A stretch of DNA of 64,000 bases from Xanthobacteraceae bacterium (GCA_022844485.1 JALHLQ010000004.1:115489-179488); one strand, 5' to 3'. Positions 1 to 9,569 are shown, numbered from the stretch's first letter. Notes: generated by a model not told the origin, from the letters alone. Translations and numbers: made by a program.

Positions 1-2
1 CC

Positions 3-875
3 GGCGATGGCCGGCAGATCAGAAGCTACGCCGAACGCCTCGGAATCAACTCGGAGGTGGCTTATCCGATCGCCTCGACCATCAAATTTGTCCGAAATCC
101 GCTGCGCGCGGCTCGCTACAAGAGTTCCTTGCGTCTGATCAAACGCCGTCCGGAGTTGGTGCAGCTGCAAGACGAGAAGACCGGCTGGGGAAAAATCGTG
201 CCTGGCACCGTTCCCGGCATCGAGCCTGTGATTGCGTTGATGCGCAAGCTGCGGGACGACTACCGCAAGACGATGAAAGAGGAGAAAGACGCCTTCTATA
301 TCCGCACGATTTTCAGTCCGAAGCACCTGAGCGACCATAAAGAAGTGCTCGACTTCGTCCTCAGCGATGAGTTGCTCCAGATCGCCGGCGAATATCTCGG
401 CGGCGTTCCGGTGCTTATGACGGTGCAGGGTTGGTGGACACCACGGAACGAAACCAAAGCGGGAAGTCAGCTCTTTCATATTGATAATATCGACCACCGG
501 CAGGCAAAGTTCTTCTTCAATATGGAAGACTTGGAATCGAGTGGCGGACCTTTCTCCTTCTTGCCGGCCGATATTTCTAAGCACGTCCTCGAGCGCCTGC
601 CCAATTGGCGGCGCCGCATCGAGGACGAAGAGGTGTTTCAGCACTGCAAACCGAGCGACGTCATCGAAGCAAGTGGGCCGACTGGCGCCGGTTTTGTGGT
701 TGATGGCTGCCGCTGCTTGCACTACGGCGGTCGCGCCCGAAACGGTGAGCGTCTCGTTCTGATGGTGAGTTTTGGCCGCTATTTGTCGCCGATGGACGCG
801 GCAGTGAATGTGACGCCCGACGCGTCATGGTACGCTGACGATCCCCTGCGCCGTATGGCGCTGGCGCTCGACTAA
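3..875 (+). CDS. PhyH-like Fe(II)/2-oxoglutarate dioxygenase (5' end outside window)
   Basis: The protein resembles the phytanoyl-CoA dioxygenase fold. Counting from the GTG at 57, an iron-binding HxD pair is visible at H141/D143 (FHIDN), a distal His at H222 (CLHYGG) and an Arg for 2-oxoglutarate near 232. The reading frame stays open to the left edge, and the GTG at 57 has its purine-rich stretch directly abutting it with no spacing, so the true start is probably upstream of the window. A surface-glycan or small-molecule hydroxylase role is inferred from context; the substrate is unknown. It is followed 17 bases later by an FkbM methyltransferase on the same strand. Confidence 0.7.
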   Translation, partial: GDGRQIRSYAERLGINSEVAYPIASTIKFVRNPLRAARYKSSLRLIKRRPELVQLQDEKTGWGKIVPGTVPGIEPVIALMRKLRDDYRKTMKEEKDAFYIRTIFSPKHLSDHKEVLDFVLSDELLQIAGEYLGGVPVLMTVQGWWTPRNETKAGSQLFHIDNIDHRQAKFFFNMEDLESSGGPFSFLPADISKHVLERLPNWRRRIEDEEVFQHCKPSDVIEASGPTGAGFVVDGCRCLHYGGRARNGERLVLMVSFGRYLSPMDAAVNVTPDASWYADDPLRRMALALD

Positions 876-892
876 AAAAGCGGTCAATTCAC

Positions 893-1723
893 TTGAAGCG
901 TCCGCAGGCTGCAACGCTGGTCGCGAGATTTATCGCGGCACAGGCCCGATTGCTTACAGCGGTTCTCAGGCCGCGCGCCCGCGTATACGCATTGGCGCAG
1001 CTAAAAGAGATGATCGAGCCGGTCTACGTCAAAGCGACGGGGTATGGCCCGATCAGCTTTTATTGCCCGGCAACGTGGCCCTATTCCCGCAGCGATATGG
1101 CGAAAGAGCCGCATACGCTGGAATGGATAGATACGTTCGAGCCGGCGGACGTGTTTTGGGATGTTGGGGCCAATGTCGGGGTGTTCACGCTCTACGCCGC
1201 AAAACGCGGCCACACGGTTTGGTCATTCGAGCCCGCGGCGGTGAATTTCTTCGTGCTCGCGCGCAACATTGAACTAAATTCGATGTCGGATCGCGTCACC
1301 TTTCTCAACGTCGCGGTAGCGGCGACTTCGAAGCTTGACGCGCTTTACATGTCGCACACGCTTGTGGGCGGCGCTCAGCATCAGTTCGGCCGGCAGCAAG
1401 ACGATACCACCCATATTAAGAGGCACAGCTATGGACAGGCAAACAAGTTTCGTCAGCCCGTGTTCGGCTATGCCATCGACGATCTCGTGAAGCTAGAGGG
1501 AGTTCCGTTCCCGAACCACATCAAGATCGATGTCGACGGGAACGAGGTCGAAATTATTGAAGGCGCCCGCAACACCATTGCAGATCCCCGTCTAAAATCG
1601 CTTCTAGTCGAGATCCGTCCAGATGATCGGGAGATACGCATCCGCACGATGCTTGCGACGGCCGGCCTCCAGCTGTCGGACCAGCATGGATTGAACCACA
1701 TCTTCGTGCGACCTGTATCATGA
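893..1723 (+). CDS. FkbM family SAM-dependent methyltransferase
   Basis: Class I methyltransferase of the FkbM type, which typically O-methylates sugars or polyketides. Motif I is DVGANVG at residues 90-96, the acidic ribose-binding residue follows in SFEP near 113, and the family motif HIKIDVDGNE lies near residue 212. The start is a TTG at 893, 17 bases after the upstream stop. The stop overlaps the rfbB start (ATGA at 1720), so the two are probably translationally coupled. In this locus the acceptor is likely a glycan sugar, but nothing in the sequence defines it. Confidence 0.82.
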   Translation: MKRPQAATLVARFIAAQARLLTAVLRPRARVYALAQLKEMIEPVYVKATGYGPISFYCPATWPYSRSDMAKEPHTLEWIDTFEPADVFWDVGANVGVFTLYAAKRGHTVWSFEPAAVNFFVLARNIELNSMSDRVTFLNVAVAATSKLDALYMSHTLVGGAQHQFGRQQDDTTHIKRHSYGQANKFRQPVFGYAIDDLVKLEGVPFPNHIKIDVDGNEVEIIEGARNTIADPRLKSLLVEIRPDDREIRIRTMLATAGLQLSDQHGLNHIFVRPVS

Positions 1724-2772
1724 AGGTTCTTGTCACGGGCGGCTGCGGATTCATCGGCTCAGCGTTGGTGCGCCAGTTGATTCGCGAAACCGACGTCGAA
1801 GTCGTCAACGTCGATAATCTTACCTATGCGGCGACGGATCGGAGCGTGGCCGAGATCGCCGGTTCTCCGCGCTACGCGTTCGAGCGGGCGGATATAGCGG
1901 ACGGGCCGCGGATTCGGGATATCTTCAATCGGCATTCGCCGGACGGAGTTATTCACTTGGCGGCCGAAAGTCATGTGGACCGGTCGATCGATGCGCCCGG
2001 AGCGTTCGTTCAGACCAACGTTGTCGGCACCTACACGCTTCTGGCCTGCGCGGAAAAATATTGGCGCAGTTTAAGCGGCGCGCGCCACGCCGCCTTCCGT
2101 TTCGTACATGTCTCGACCGATGAGGTCTACGGAAGCCTCGGAGAAAGCGGTCAGTTTACCGAGGATAGTCCCTACCGGCCGAACTCGCCTTACGCCGCCA
2201 CCAAAGCCGCATCGGACCATCTGGCGCGAAGCTGGAATGCGACCTACGGGTTACCCACGATAGTCACCAATGCCTCGAATAACTACGGGCCCTACCAATT
2301 TCCGGAAAAATTGATACCGCGTTCCATCATTCGGGCATTGCGGGGCCAGCCCATTGAGGTCTACGGCCGCGGTGAAAATATCCGAGACTGGCTTTTCGTG
2401 GACGATCATGCGCGCGGGCTGTGGCGGGTCTTCACGCACGGCGAAGTGGGCCGCACCTACAATTTCGGCAGCCAGTCCGAGTGCAAGAACATCGCGCTTG
2501 TCGGCATGATCTGCGATGCGCTCGACCGCGAGCGCCCTGCAAACGCCCCGCACTCGAATCTGGTTCAGTTCGTTACCGACAGACCCGGTCACGATTTTCG
2601 TTACGCACTGGATGCCAATCGTGCCTGCACGGAGCTCGGCTGGCGTCCCGCGGCCGCCCTCGATGAGGGCCTCGTCAAAACGGTGCGTTGGTACATCGCC
2701 AATGCCGGTTGGTGGGAACCCATCTTGAATGACGGCTATAATGCCAGCCGCCTCGGTTTGGCGACGGCCTGA
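1720..2772 (+). CDS. rfbB: dTDP-glucose 4,6-dehydratase
   Basis: Extended SDR enzyme converting dTDP-glucose to dTDP-4-keto-6-deoxyglucose. The 350-residue length is normal for RmlB/RfbB. The Rossmann motif TGGCGFIG is at residues 6-13, the catalytic T133-D134-E135 sits in STDEVYG, and the Tyr/Lys pair is Y158/K162 in SPYAATK. The gene overlaps the preceding methyltransferase by four bases. It ends next to the convergent rfbC. Its product can feed RfbC, the FdtA-type ketoisomerase at 12574, or the C-methyltransferase at 4434, all in this locus. Confidence 0.95.
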   Translation: MKVLVTGGCGFIGSALVRQLIRETDVEVVNVDNLTYAATDRSVAEIAGSPRYAFERADIADGPRIRDIFNRHSPDGVIHLAAESHVDRSIDAPGAFVQTNVVGTYTLLACAEKYWRSLSGARHAAFRFVHVSTDEVYGSLGESGQFTEDSPYRPNSPYAATKAASDHLARSWNATYGLPTIVTNASNNYGPYQFPEKLIPRSIIRALRGQPIEVYGRGENIRDWLFVDDHARGLWRVFTHGEVGRTYNFGSQSECKNIALVGMICDALDRERPANAPHSNLVQFVTDRPGHDFRYALDANRACTELGWRPAAALDEGLVKTVRWYIANAGWWEPILNDGYNASRLGLATA

Positions 2773-3333
2773 TCAACGGAAAGAAATTTGCGGCAATCGG
2801 TTTTCCGGAATGTCTCGCAGATACGGATGCGCGGCATCTTTTTCGGATACCACGGGGGCTTTCGTCGGCCACGTGATCGCCAGATTGGGATCAGCCCAAT
2901 GCACTCCGCCTTCGTCACCAGGTCGGTAGGGCGACGACATCTTATAATGCACCATTGCCCTATCGCTGAGGACGCAGAAGCCGTGCGCAACGCCGGCCGG
3001 GAGCCAGACCTGGCCGAACCGGTCGCCGTCGAGAACTTGTCTGCTCCAGCGGCCGAAGGTCGGCGATCCCTTCCGCAGATCGAGCGCGACGTCGAAAATA
3101 CGCCCGATCAGGACCGTGATGAGGTGGCCCTGAGGCTGCGAAATCTGATAATGCAGTCCACGCAAAACTCCGCCGTGCGAAAAGGACAACGCGTCCTGCG
3201 CGAAGTCCGGCTCGATTCCAAGAGCGGCGTAACGTTCCTTCTGCCAGGACTCGGCGAAAAAGCCGCGTCGATCGCGATGTTGCTCCGGGGCGATAACAAT
3301 GACACCGGGGATTTCGCTGGCTCGGGTCTGCAT
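2773..3333 (-). CDS. rfbC: dTDP-4-dehydrorhamnose 3,5-epimerase
   Basis: Cupin-fold epimerase of the RmlC family, 186 residues, the usual length. The catalytic His is H61 in LRGLHYQ and the Tyr acid is Y130 in MVHYKMS, so it looks active. It acts on dTDP-4-keto-6-deoxyglucose. The gene lies three bases downstream of rfbA on the minus strand and abuts the convergent rfbB stop. No dTDP-4-dehydrorhamnose reductase (rfbD) is in the window, so the epimerised product may be routed to a branched or amino sugar here, or rfbD may be elsewhere in the genome. Confidence 0.93.
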   Translation of the reverse strand: MQTRASEIPGVIVIAPEQHRDRRGFFAESWQKERYAALGIEPDFAQDALSFSHGGVLRGLHYQISQPQGHLITVLIGRIFDVALDLRKGSPTFGRWSRQVLDGDRFGQVWLPAGVAHGFCVLSDRAMVHYKMSSPYRPGDEGGVHWADPNLAITWPTKAPVVSEKDAAHPYLRDIPENRLPQISFR

Positions 3334-3336
3334 GAC

Positions 3337-4245
3337 TCAGCCGCCGCGTTCTTCCCGCACCAGCATGCGCAGGTAGCTGCGGTAGCGGCTATCGGGCATC
3401 CGCTCGGTCAACACCGCCAGACGATCGAGGTCGATCAAATGTTGTCGGAAGGCGACTTCTTCCGGAAAAGCTACGCCGGTCGACTGGCGACGCTGAAGGA
3501 TTTCCACATAAGTGGATGCCTGCGCGAGCGCTTCGGCCGTCCCGGCGTCGAACCAGGCGTGGCCTCGTCCGATCTCGAAAGCGGAGAGCCGTCCTGCACG
3601 CAGGAGGGCGCGATTGACATCGGTGATCTCCAGCTCACCGCGCGCGGACGGGGCAAGACTTCGCGCAACCTCGACGGCGTCGGCCGCATAGAAATAAAGG
3701 CCGGTCACGGCGCGGTTGGACGGCGGCGGCTCCTCGGGTTTTTCGATGAGGTCCTGAGCGTTGCCCTCGCGGTCGGTGACGAGCACACCGTAACGTCGCG
3801 CGTCGGCGACACGGTAAGTCAAAACGGCGCCGCCAGCGCCTGCCGTTGCGGAGGCGCGCTCGAGCAGCTCCGGCAAACCGTGACCGAAAAAAATGTTGTC
3901 ACCCAAGATGAGGCCGAATGGCTCGCGCGCAATGAAGTCGGAGCCGATCAGCAAAGCCTCGGCGATGCCACCGGCTCGAGGCTGCTCGGCGTAGCTGATC
4001 GAGATGCCCCAGTCGCTTCCGTCCCCAAGCAAGTCGCGGAATGCGGGGACATGGTGCGGATTGGTGATGACGAGGAATTCGCGGACGCCCGCCAACATCA
4101 GCGTGGTCAGCGGATAGTAGATCATAGGTTTGTCGAATATCGGCAGCAGATGCTTATTCGTGGCTACCGTCATCGGATGCAAGCGCGAGCCGGTGCCGCC
4201 GGCGAGAATGATGCCTTTGCGGCTGAGACCTTGTCGCGACGCCAT
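3337..4245 (-). CDS. rfbA: glucose-1-phosphate thymidylyltransferase
   Basis: Makes dTDP-glucose from dTTP and glucose-1-phosphate, the first step of dTDP-deoxysugar synthesis. The nucleotide-binding signature LAGGTGSRLHP is near the N-terminus and the sugar-site segment NKHLLPIFDKPMIYYPL follows, as in RmlA. I use the ATG at 4245 (protein starting MASRQGLSRKG, 302 residues) because it matches family length; an ATG at 4281 would add 12 non-conserved residues. It heads a two-gene minus-strand unit with rfbC, divergent from the C-methyltransferase at 4434. Confidence 0.93.
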   Translation of the reverse strand: MASRQGLSRKGIILAGGTGSRLHPMTVATNKHLLPIFDKPMIYYPLTTLMLAGVREFLVITNPHHVPAFRDLLGDGSDWGISISYAEQPRAGGIAEALLIGSDFIAREPFGLILGDNIFFGHGLPELLERASATAGAGGAVLTYRVADARRYGVLVTDREGNAQDLIEKPEEPPPSNRAVTGLYFYAADAVEVARSLAPSARGELEITDVNRALLRAGRLSAFEIGRGHAWFDAGTAEALAQASTYVEILQRRQSTGVAFPEEVAFRQHLIDLDRLAVLTERMPDSRYRSYLRMLVREERGG

Positions 4246-4433
4246 CAAAGTAGACTCCAGGTATCTTTCGCTCGCGGCCACCTTAATTTGTCCGCCAACG
4301 CAAGCAAGATTTCTCGGTGTGGCCGTGCATGCGTGCAGGGCGCGGGTGCTCGGAATGTCGCCATTGAACCGCGTTGGGATCGAAAAACAGCCCTGCCGTC
4401 TGGTCGCTCTATCAGAACCCTAGGCATCCTAAA

Positions 4434-5660
4434 GTGAAAATTCAAAACTGTCGAGTTTGCGGCGCAGCAATACGTCCGTTCATGAGTTTTGGTTCGATGC
4501 CAATTGCCAATGCATTTTTGCCTGCCGACCAGTTCGATCGGGAAAGTCGCTTCGAATTGGCGCCGGCATTCTGCAGCGCATGCTGCATGCTGCAGTTGGT
4601 CGAACAGCCCTCGCCCGAGGCCATGTTTCACGACCACTACATGTTTTTCACGCGGACATCGCGGCGCATGGTTGAACATTTCACCGGCTACGCCGAGTGG
4701 CTTGCCGAAAAATGGTTCGATCATCCCGATCCTTTCGTTGTCGAGATCGGAAGCAATGACGGCGCCTTGCTGGAGACATTCGCCCGGCGCAATATTCACC
4801 ATTTGGGGGTTGAGCCCTCTGCCAACACGACGGAGGTCGCGCGCAGACACGGTGTCCAAACGCTGACGGCCTTTTTCAACGAGCCCACCGCCGCGCGTAT
4901 CCGCGCGGAGCACGGTCCGGCAGACGCAATCGTTGCCGCCAACGTTATGTGCCATATCCCCGATCTCAACGAAGTCGGGCGCGCCGCCGCTCATCTGCTT
5001 GCGCCACACGGGGTGCTGGTCTTCGAGGATCCCTATCTGGGCGACATGATCGCGAAGGGGTCCTACGATCAACTTTACGACGAGCATGTCTATATATTTT
5101 CTGCGCACTCGGTCGCCGCTGCATTTGGCCGTCACGATTTTGAGCTGGTCGACTTGCTGCCGCAGGAAACGCACGGCGGCTCGATGAGATACGTACTTGC
5201 CCGCAAGGGTGCGCGGCGGGCCGCGGCGGCAGTCACGTCAATACTTGCGCGCGAGCGTTCGGCAGGCCTTGACCGGCCGGAAACCTTTGAAGCCTTTCGC
5301 ATCCGTTGTGAGCGCCAGCGCGACGAACTCGTTTCGCTGCTCGGGCGATTGAAGTCGGAAGGCAAGCGCGTCGTGGGCTATGCGGCGACGTCCAAGAGTA
5401 CGACGGTGCTTAATTATTCCGGCATCGGGCCTGATCTGATCGAGTTCATCACTGACACGACGGCCGACAAGCAGGGCCTCTACTCCCCAGGGGTTCATAT
5501 CCCAATCGTTCCGGCTGAGCGCTTCTCCGCCCCTTATCCCGATTACGCGGTGCTATTCGCCTGGAATCACCAAGCCGAGATTTTCGCCAAGGAGCGCGAA
5601 TACGTCGCCCGTGGCGGTAAATGGGTCCTTTTCGTGCCAGAGATATCGGTGGTCGGATGA
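4434..5660 (+). CDS. TylC3/NovU-type nucleotide-sugar C-methyltransferase
   Basis: Three-part architecture of sugar C-methyltransferases. An N-terminal zinc site uses C6, C9, C47 and C50. A SAM domain carries EIGSNDG near residues 104-110, and the C-terminal domain holds the GIGPDLIEFITD and QGLYSPGVHIP segments. The catalytic YDEHVYIFS segment is present. Known relatives methylate C3 of dTDP-4-keto-deoxysugars, giving branched sugars. I chose the GTG at 4434 (VKIQNCRVCG) because the zinc site begins there; a longer reading frame starts at 4374. The stop overlaps the following aminotransferase. Its likely substrate comes from RfbA/RfbB/RfbC. Confidence 0.88.
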   Translation: MKIQNCRVCGAAIRPFMSFGSMPIANAFLPADQFDRESRFELAPAFCSACCMLQLVEQPSPEAMFHDHYMFFTRTSRRMVEHFTGYAEWLAEKWFDHPDPFVVEIGSNDGALLETFARRNIHHLGVEPSANTTEVARRHGVQTLTAFFNEPTAARIRAEHGPADAIVAANVMCHIPDLNEVGRAAAHLLAPHGVLVFEDPYLGDMIAKGSYDQLYDEHVYIFSAHSVAAAFGRHDFELVDLLPQETHGGSMRYVLARKGARRAAAAVTSILARERSAGLDRPETFEAFRIRCERQRDELVSLLGRLKSEGKRVVGYAATSKSTTVLNYSGIGPDLIEFITDTTADKQGLYSPGVHIPIVPAERFSAPYPDYAVLFAWNHQAEIFAKEREYVARGGKWVLFVPEISVVG

Positions 5661-6760
5661 CAATTTCTGTCAGTCGCCCGCATGCACAATATAAGAGCCA
5701 CGCCGCGGCAATTGACGCGGCGGTGCGGCGGGTATTTGAGAGCGAACGTTATATTCTCGGACCTGAACTCGAGCGGTTTGAAGCTGACTTCGCGACGTGG
5801 TGCGGTGCTCCACATGTCGTAGGCGTCGCTTCGGGTACCGATGCGATCACCATTGCGTTGCTGGCACTAGGCATTGGGCCGGGAGATGAAGTAATCACCG
5901 TGTCCCATACCGCGGTTGCGACGATCGCCGGTATCACGCGGTCCGGCGCAACAGCGGTCATGGTTGATATCGATCCGACAACCTGGACTATTGATCCCAA
6001 GGCTGCCGCTGCCGCAGTGGGATCACGAACACGCGCTATTGTTCCTGTGCATCTATACGGCCAGCCTGCCGATATGGACGCCGTCACCGCGCTCGCTCGA
6101 AGCCACGGACTGGCAGTCATTGAGGACTGCGCGCAGGCGCACGGCGCGACATGGCGTGGCCAGCGCGTCGGCTCGATAGGCGACGCTGGCGCGTTCAGTT
6201 TCTACCCAACGAAAAATCTCGGCGCGATCGGCGACGGCGGAGCGTTGACGCTGCGTGATCAGTCAACGGCGGCGCGGGCGCGGCAGATTCGGGAATACGG
6301 ATGGGACCACAACCGCGTATCGCAGCTTTGCGGCCTGAACTCCCGGCTCGATGAGTTGCAGGCGGCGATCCTTCGCGCCAAACTGCCCTCGTTGAATGAT
6401 GACAATTCGCGCCGCGTCGCTGTCGCGGCGCAATACGCCGCGGCCCTTGCTGATTCGCCGCTTCAGCTGCCGTGCGTACGCGCCGGCGCCAGCCACGTTT
6501 GGCACCTGTACGTGGTGGCGCATGCAGAACGTGAATTGCTGCGCGAGCATTTAGCTGCGCGGGGAATCGCGGCTGGTGTGCACTATCCACGCCCCGCGCA
6601 TCGCCATCCTGCTTGGGCGAATGCGCGAACCAATGAGTTGCCGCATACGGATCGTGCAGCGAACGAGGTTCTGTCGCTGCCAATCTACCCGGAGCTGTCG
6701 CAGCATGATCTGGATATAGTGATTGCGGCGGTACGCAGCTATTTTGTGGAATCACAATGA
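5657..6760 (+). CDS. DegT/DnrJ/EryC1 aminotransferase, FdtB/DesV-like
   Basis: PLP-dependent sugar aminotransferase, 367 residues. The Schiff-base lysine is K186 in FSFYPTKNLGAIGDGG, and the PLP-contacting Asp is D157 in EDCAQAHGA. HLYGQPADM and FYPTKNLGA match enzymes that aminate dTDP-3-keto-6-deoxyhexoses (FdtB, QdtB, DesV). With the FdtA-like ketoisomerase at 12574 it would make a dTDP-3-amino-3,6-dideoxyhexose; this pairing is inference because the two genes are 6 kb apart. The ATG at 5657 overlaps the upstream stop as ATGA; an upstream ATG at 5621 is less likely. Confidence 0.88.
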   Translation: MTISVSRPHAQYKSHAAAIDAAVRRVFESERYILGPELERFEADFATWCGAPHVVGVASGTDAITIALLALGIGPGDEVITVSHTAVATIAGITRSGATAVMVDIDPTTWTIDPKAAAAAVGSRTRAIVPVHLYGQPADMDAVTALARSHGLAVIEDCAQAHGATWRGQRVGSIGDAGAFSFYPTKNLGAIGDGGALTLRDQSTAARARQIREYGWDHNRVSQLCGLNSRLDELQAAILRAKLPSLNDDNSRRVAVAAQYAAALADSPLQLPCVRAGASHVWHLYVVAHAERELLREHLAARGIAAGVHYPRPAHRHPAWANARTNELPHTDRAANEVLSLPIYPELSQHDLDIVIAAVRSYFVESQ

Positions 6761-7734
6761 AAGCGGACATGTCCAAGAACGTGCCGCTCGCACACTCTCC
6801 GATTTGGGATCGCATCCATGCCGGGCCGCTCGCCAACCCGGCTGCGATTGATCTCGAGACGTTCCGCTCTTCTGGCCCACTGTTTGCGATTTCCATGTGG
6901 GATCCGAACCGCTACGGCCTGCGCTATCTCAAGATGCTGCTGTTCGCTTTGCTGTCGGTTGATGGCAAACGCGATACCAAGCTCTACCGGAAAATTTCCA
7001 ACCGTGCGCTTGGGAACCCAATCACTGTCCGGGTGCGTGGCGTCGACGTCTGTCTCGACTATTTTCAAGCTGTTGACGAGGCCAAGACCATTGCCGCCAG
7101 CGGCCTGCCGGGTGAGGCCGCCAGGCTGGTCGAGATCGGACCCGGTTATGGGCGCACTTGCCATGCGTTGATCAGCCTTTATCCGCAGATTGCCGAATAT
7201 TGGCTTGTCGATTTAGAACCTTGCCTGGCATTGGCCCATCGATATCTCGAACGTGTCCTGGACCGCAACCTGTTTGCCAAGCTGCGCTTCGTGACCGCGT
7301 CGGAGTTCGGCGAAAAGGGCGGGGCAGAGCGTTTCGATCTTGCTCTTAATATCGATTCGTTCGGGGATCTACCGCCCGAAGTGGCGCAGGCGTATCTCGC
7401 ATTGATCGATGCAAGATGTGACGCATTTTTTTGCAAGAATCCTATCGCGAAATATCTCGATCCGGCGTTGGGAGGCGAAGTGGCTACAAACGAGCGCGTT
7501 CAGGAAGCGCTCAGGAGCGGGCTCGCCCGCGATGTCATCGACATTTTCGACAGCGAGCAGGTGGACGCCGCCGTGCCGAAATTTTTAGCCGCCTACCGGC
7601 CAGGGCCGGACTGGCGTGTTATCGTTGAGCGGCCGGCGCCGCCTTGGAGCTACTACCATCAGGTGGTATTCCACCGGCAGAACTCGAGAAAACAATTCGA
7701 CGACGGGCCGCGGCCCGGCGGAAAAGATCAATGA
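6757..7734 (+). CDS. putative sugar O-methyltransferase
   Basis: Resembles the family annotated as putative sugar O-methyltransferase. The SAM-binding segment VEIGPGYGRTCHALI is near residue 128, followed by YWLVDLEP, and the C-terminal half carries FFCKNPIAKYL and SYYHQVVFHRQ. It starts with an ATG overlapping the preceding stop (ATGA) and ends in another ATGA overlap with the CmcI-like gene. That places it in a coupled run with the C-methyltransferase and aminotransferase, which suggests it methylates the same amino or branched sugar. The target hydroxyl is not deducible. Confidence 0.75.
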   Translation: MKADMSKNVPLAHSPIWDRIHAGPLANPAAIDLETFRSSGPLFAISMWDPNRYGLRYLKMLLFALLSVDGKRDTKLYRKISNRALGNPITVRVRGVDVCLDYFQAVDEAKTIAASGLPGEAARLVEIGPGYGRTCHALISLYPQIAEYWLVDLEPCLALAHRYLERVLDRNLFAKLRFVTASEFGEKGGAERFDLALNIDSFGDLPPEVAQAYLALIDARCDAFFCKNPIAKYLDPALGGEVATNERVQEALRSGLARDVIDIFDSEQVDAAVPKFLAAYRPGPDWRVIVERPAPPWSYYHQVVFHRQNSRKQFDDGPRPGGKDQ

Positions 7735-8531
7735 ACGGACACGACAACGACAAGGTCACCATCGATTGGGGCGCGGCGACAGTCACCGTCGAGCGCAAAG
7801 GCGAACGGCGCGTGCTTCCTATGCAGTCGGAAGGCGCGTTCGACGCAGTCGGCCGCGCATGGCTTCGTGTCGGTTGGGATGTGAAATACGTCTATTCCTT
7901 CACATGGCTCGGCCGGCCTATGTTGCAACTGCCGGACGATATGATTCGCCTGCAGGAAATGATCTATGCGGTGAAGCCGGACGTTATAGTCGAGACTGGC
8001 GTGGCGCATGGCGGTTCGTTGGTGTTCAGTGCCGCCATTTGCCATGCCATTGGCCGCGGACGTGTGATCGGAGTCGAAAAGGGTCTGTGGCCGGAGAATA
8101 AGGCAGCACTTGTAAAACACGAACTGGCGCATCTCATGAGTGTGGTTGAGGGCAGCTCGGTCGACCCTGACGTCGTCGCCAAAGTTAAGGCCGCCATCAA
8201 GCCGGGCGAGACGGTGCTGGTCGTGCTTGATTCCAACCACACTTACGATCACGTGCTGGGCGAGCTGCGTGCCTATGGTCCGCTGGTTACGCCCGGTTCG
8301 TGGCTGATTGCTTGTGACGGCATCATCGGCGACCTCGTTGGCGCACCTCGCTCGCAACCGGATTGGGGTACAAATAACGCGACTGAGGCGGCAAAGACCT
8401 ATGCCAAGGAAAATTCGGCCTTCTCGCTGATCGATCCACCGCTTCCTTTCAACGAAAGCATGATCTGCCGATCGCCAACCTACTGGCGCGGTGGATTTCT
8501 GCAGCGTGCGAAGGCTAACGCACCTGCCTGA
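7731..8531 (+). CDS. CmcI/cephalosporin-hydroxylase-like SAM-dependent methyltransferase
   Basis: Belongs to the CmcI-like group, whose members are often labelled cephalosporin hydroxylase but in glycan loci act as rhamnosyl or other O-methyltransferases. Visible hallmarks are KPDVIVETGVAHGGSLVF (SAM site), GVEKGLWPENK, and the metal/catalytic segment VVLDSNHTYDHVLGEL. The ATG at 7731 overlaps the upstream stop; the frame is open further upstream to 7644, but that part lies inside the previous gene. Context argues for methylation of a sugar, not for antibiotic chemistry. Confidence 0.8.
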   Translation: MNGHDNDKVTIDWGAATVTVERKGERRVLPMQSEGAFDAVGRAWLRVGWDVKYVYSFTWLGRPMLQLPDDMIRLQEMIYAVKPDVIVETGVAHGGSLVFSAAICHAIGRGRVIGVEKGLWPENKAALVKHELAHLMSVVEGSSVDPDVVAKVKAAIKPGETVLVVLDSNHTYDHVLGELRAYGPLVTPGSWLIACDGIIGDLVGAPRSQPDWGTNNATEAAKTYAKENSAFSLIDPPLPFNESMICRSPTYWRGGFLQRAKANAPA

Positions 8532-8573
8532 CGAAGTTCATAGTTTACAATCTTATCAATTGAGTTTTTGAGG

Positions 8574-9569
8574 ATGATACGTGACGTGAGCCTACCATCC
8601 GTTACCATGGCCTTGTTGACCTATAATCATGCCCGCGTCGTCAGACCATCAATCGAAAGCCTGCTCCAACAAAATTACCAAAATTTCGAAGTTGTTGTAC
8701 AGGACGATCACTCTTCTGACGAAACGATACAAATCGCTGCTCAATTTGCAGCGCGTGATCCGCGAGTGCGTCTTTCTAAGACGCCAAAAAATATGGGTGG
8801 GTGGGGAAACCTGGCGGTGGCTGCCGAGGAAAGCAAGTCAGACTTCATCTGTTGGGCATGTCCAGGCGACAACTGGGACAGTAACTTTATTTCAACGCTT
8901 GTTGAGAAATTGCGGCTCAATTCAGACGCAGTCGCAGCAATGTGTGGGACAATTGATGTCGATGAAGAGACTCGCTTGGAGTGCGGTCGACGGCCCATGA
9001 GCGGTGAAGGGTCGCCGGCGAATATGGGCTGGCTCCAATTGGCGTGTGCGGTGCTCATGAAGACCCGTCCCGCTCAAGTACATAGGCCACATTACTCGTT
9101 GATGCTTCACGGCCTTATTCATCGGCGTGTGTTGCGGGACGTATTGCGGTCTTATCAAGGTCTCGGGCCTATATTGAATGAACGTGCGATAGTTGCACAT
9201 CTCGCGCTGGTGGGACCATTTGTCGTCAGCGATCGTTGGTTGTTTGAAAAAGAGCGCCACGTCCTACCCGCGTTGGCACGCGGACCGCACGTCGTAAACC
9301 GTGTAGCGCGAGCCAATGCGCGGTTACTCTATTCGCGGATCACCTATCAAGCGGCGCGTGCCATGTTCCGCTCAGCGGCAATTCCTAGCGAGCGCAAGCT
9401 CTCAATCCCGCTCGTCGTCGGTCAGTACTTTGCACGGTCACTTGCCGATGCAGCGTTCATTCGCATGGTTTCATGGATGAATCGGTGGCTACCCAGCGAT
9501 TTCTACCACAGTGTTCGCAGGTTTTATCGTCGGCTCTCGCTGCGTCATGGCGGTTCGAATAGATTGTGA
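8574..9569 (+). CDS. family 2 glycosyltransferase
   Basis: GT-A fold transferase. The N-terminal strand is VTMALLTYNHARVVRPSIESLLQQ, the nucleotide-binding acid is in VVQDDHSSDET, and a second acidic cluster is CPGDNWDSNF. The middle and C-terminal thirds are not recognisable. The ATG at 8574 follows an AGG; a TTG at 8568 is an alternative. Base composition from here to about 10.7 kb is clearly more A/T-rich than the flanking genes, suggesting a separate origin. Donor and acceptor sugars are unknown. Confidence 0.82.
   Translation: MIRDVSLPSVTMALLTYNHARVVRPSIESLLQQNYQNFEVVVQDDHSSDETIQIAAQFAARDPRVRLSKTPKNMGGWGNLAVAAEESKSDFICWACPGDNWDSNFISTLVEKLRLNSDAVAAMCGTIDVDEETRLECGRRPMSGEGSPANMGWLQLACAVLMKTRPAQVHRPHYSLMLHGLIHRRVLRDVLRSYQGLGPILNERAIVAHLALVGPFVVSDRWLFEKERHVLPALARGPHVVNRVARANARLLYSRITYQAARAMFRSAAIPSERKLSIPLVVGQYFARSLADAAFIRMVSWMNRWLPSDFYHSVRRFYRRLSLRHGGSNRL

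Noticed and set aside
2788..4437. A 549-codon plus-strand frame over rfbC and rfbA
   Set aside because: It is the antisense of two clearly recognisable enzymes (RfbC and RfbA) and shows no domain of its own.
7731..8531. Cephalosporin (antibiotic) biosynthesis suggested by the CmcI name
   Set aside because: No other beta-lactam genes are present; glycan-locus members of this family are sugar methyltransferases.
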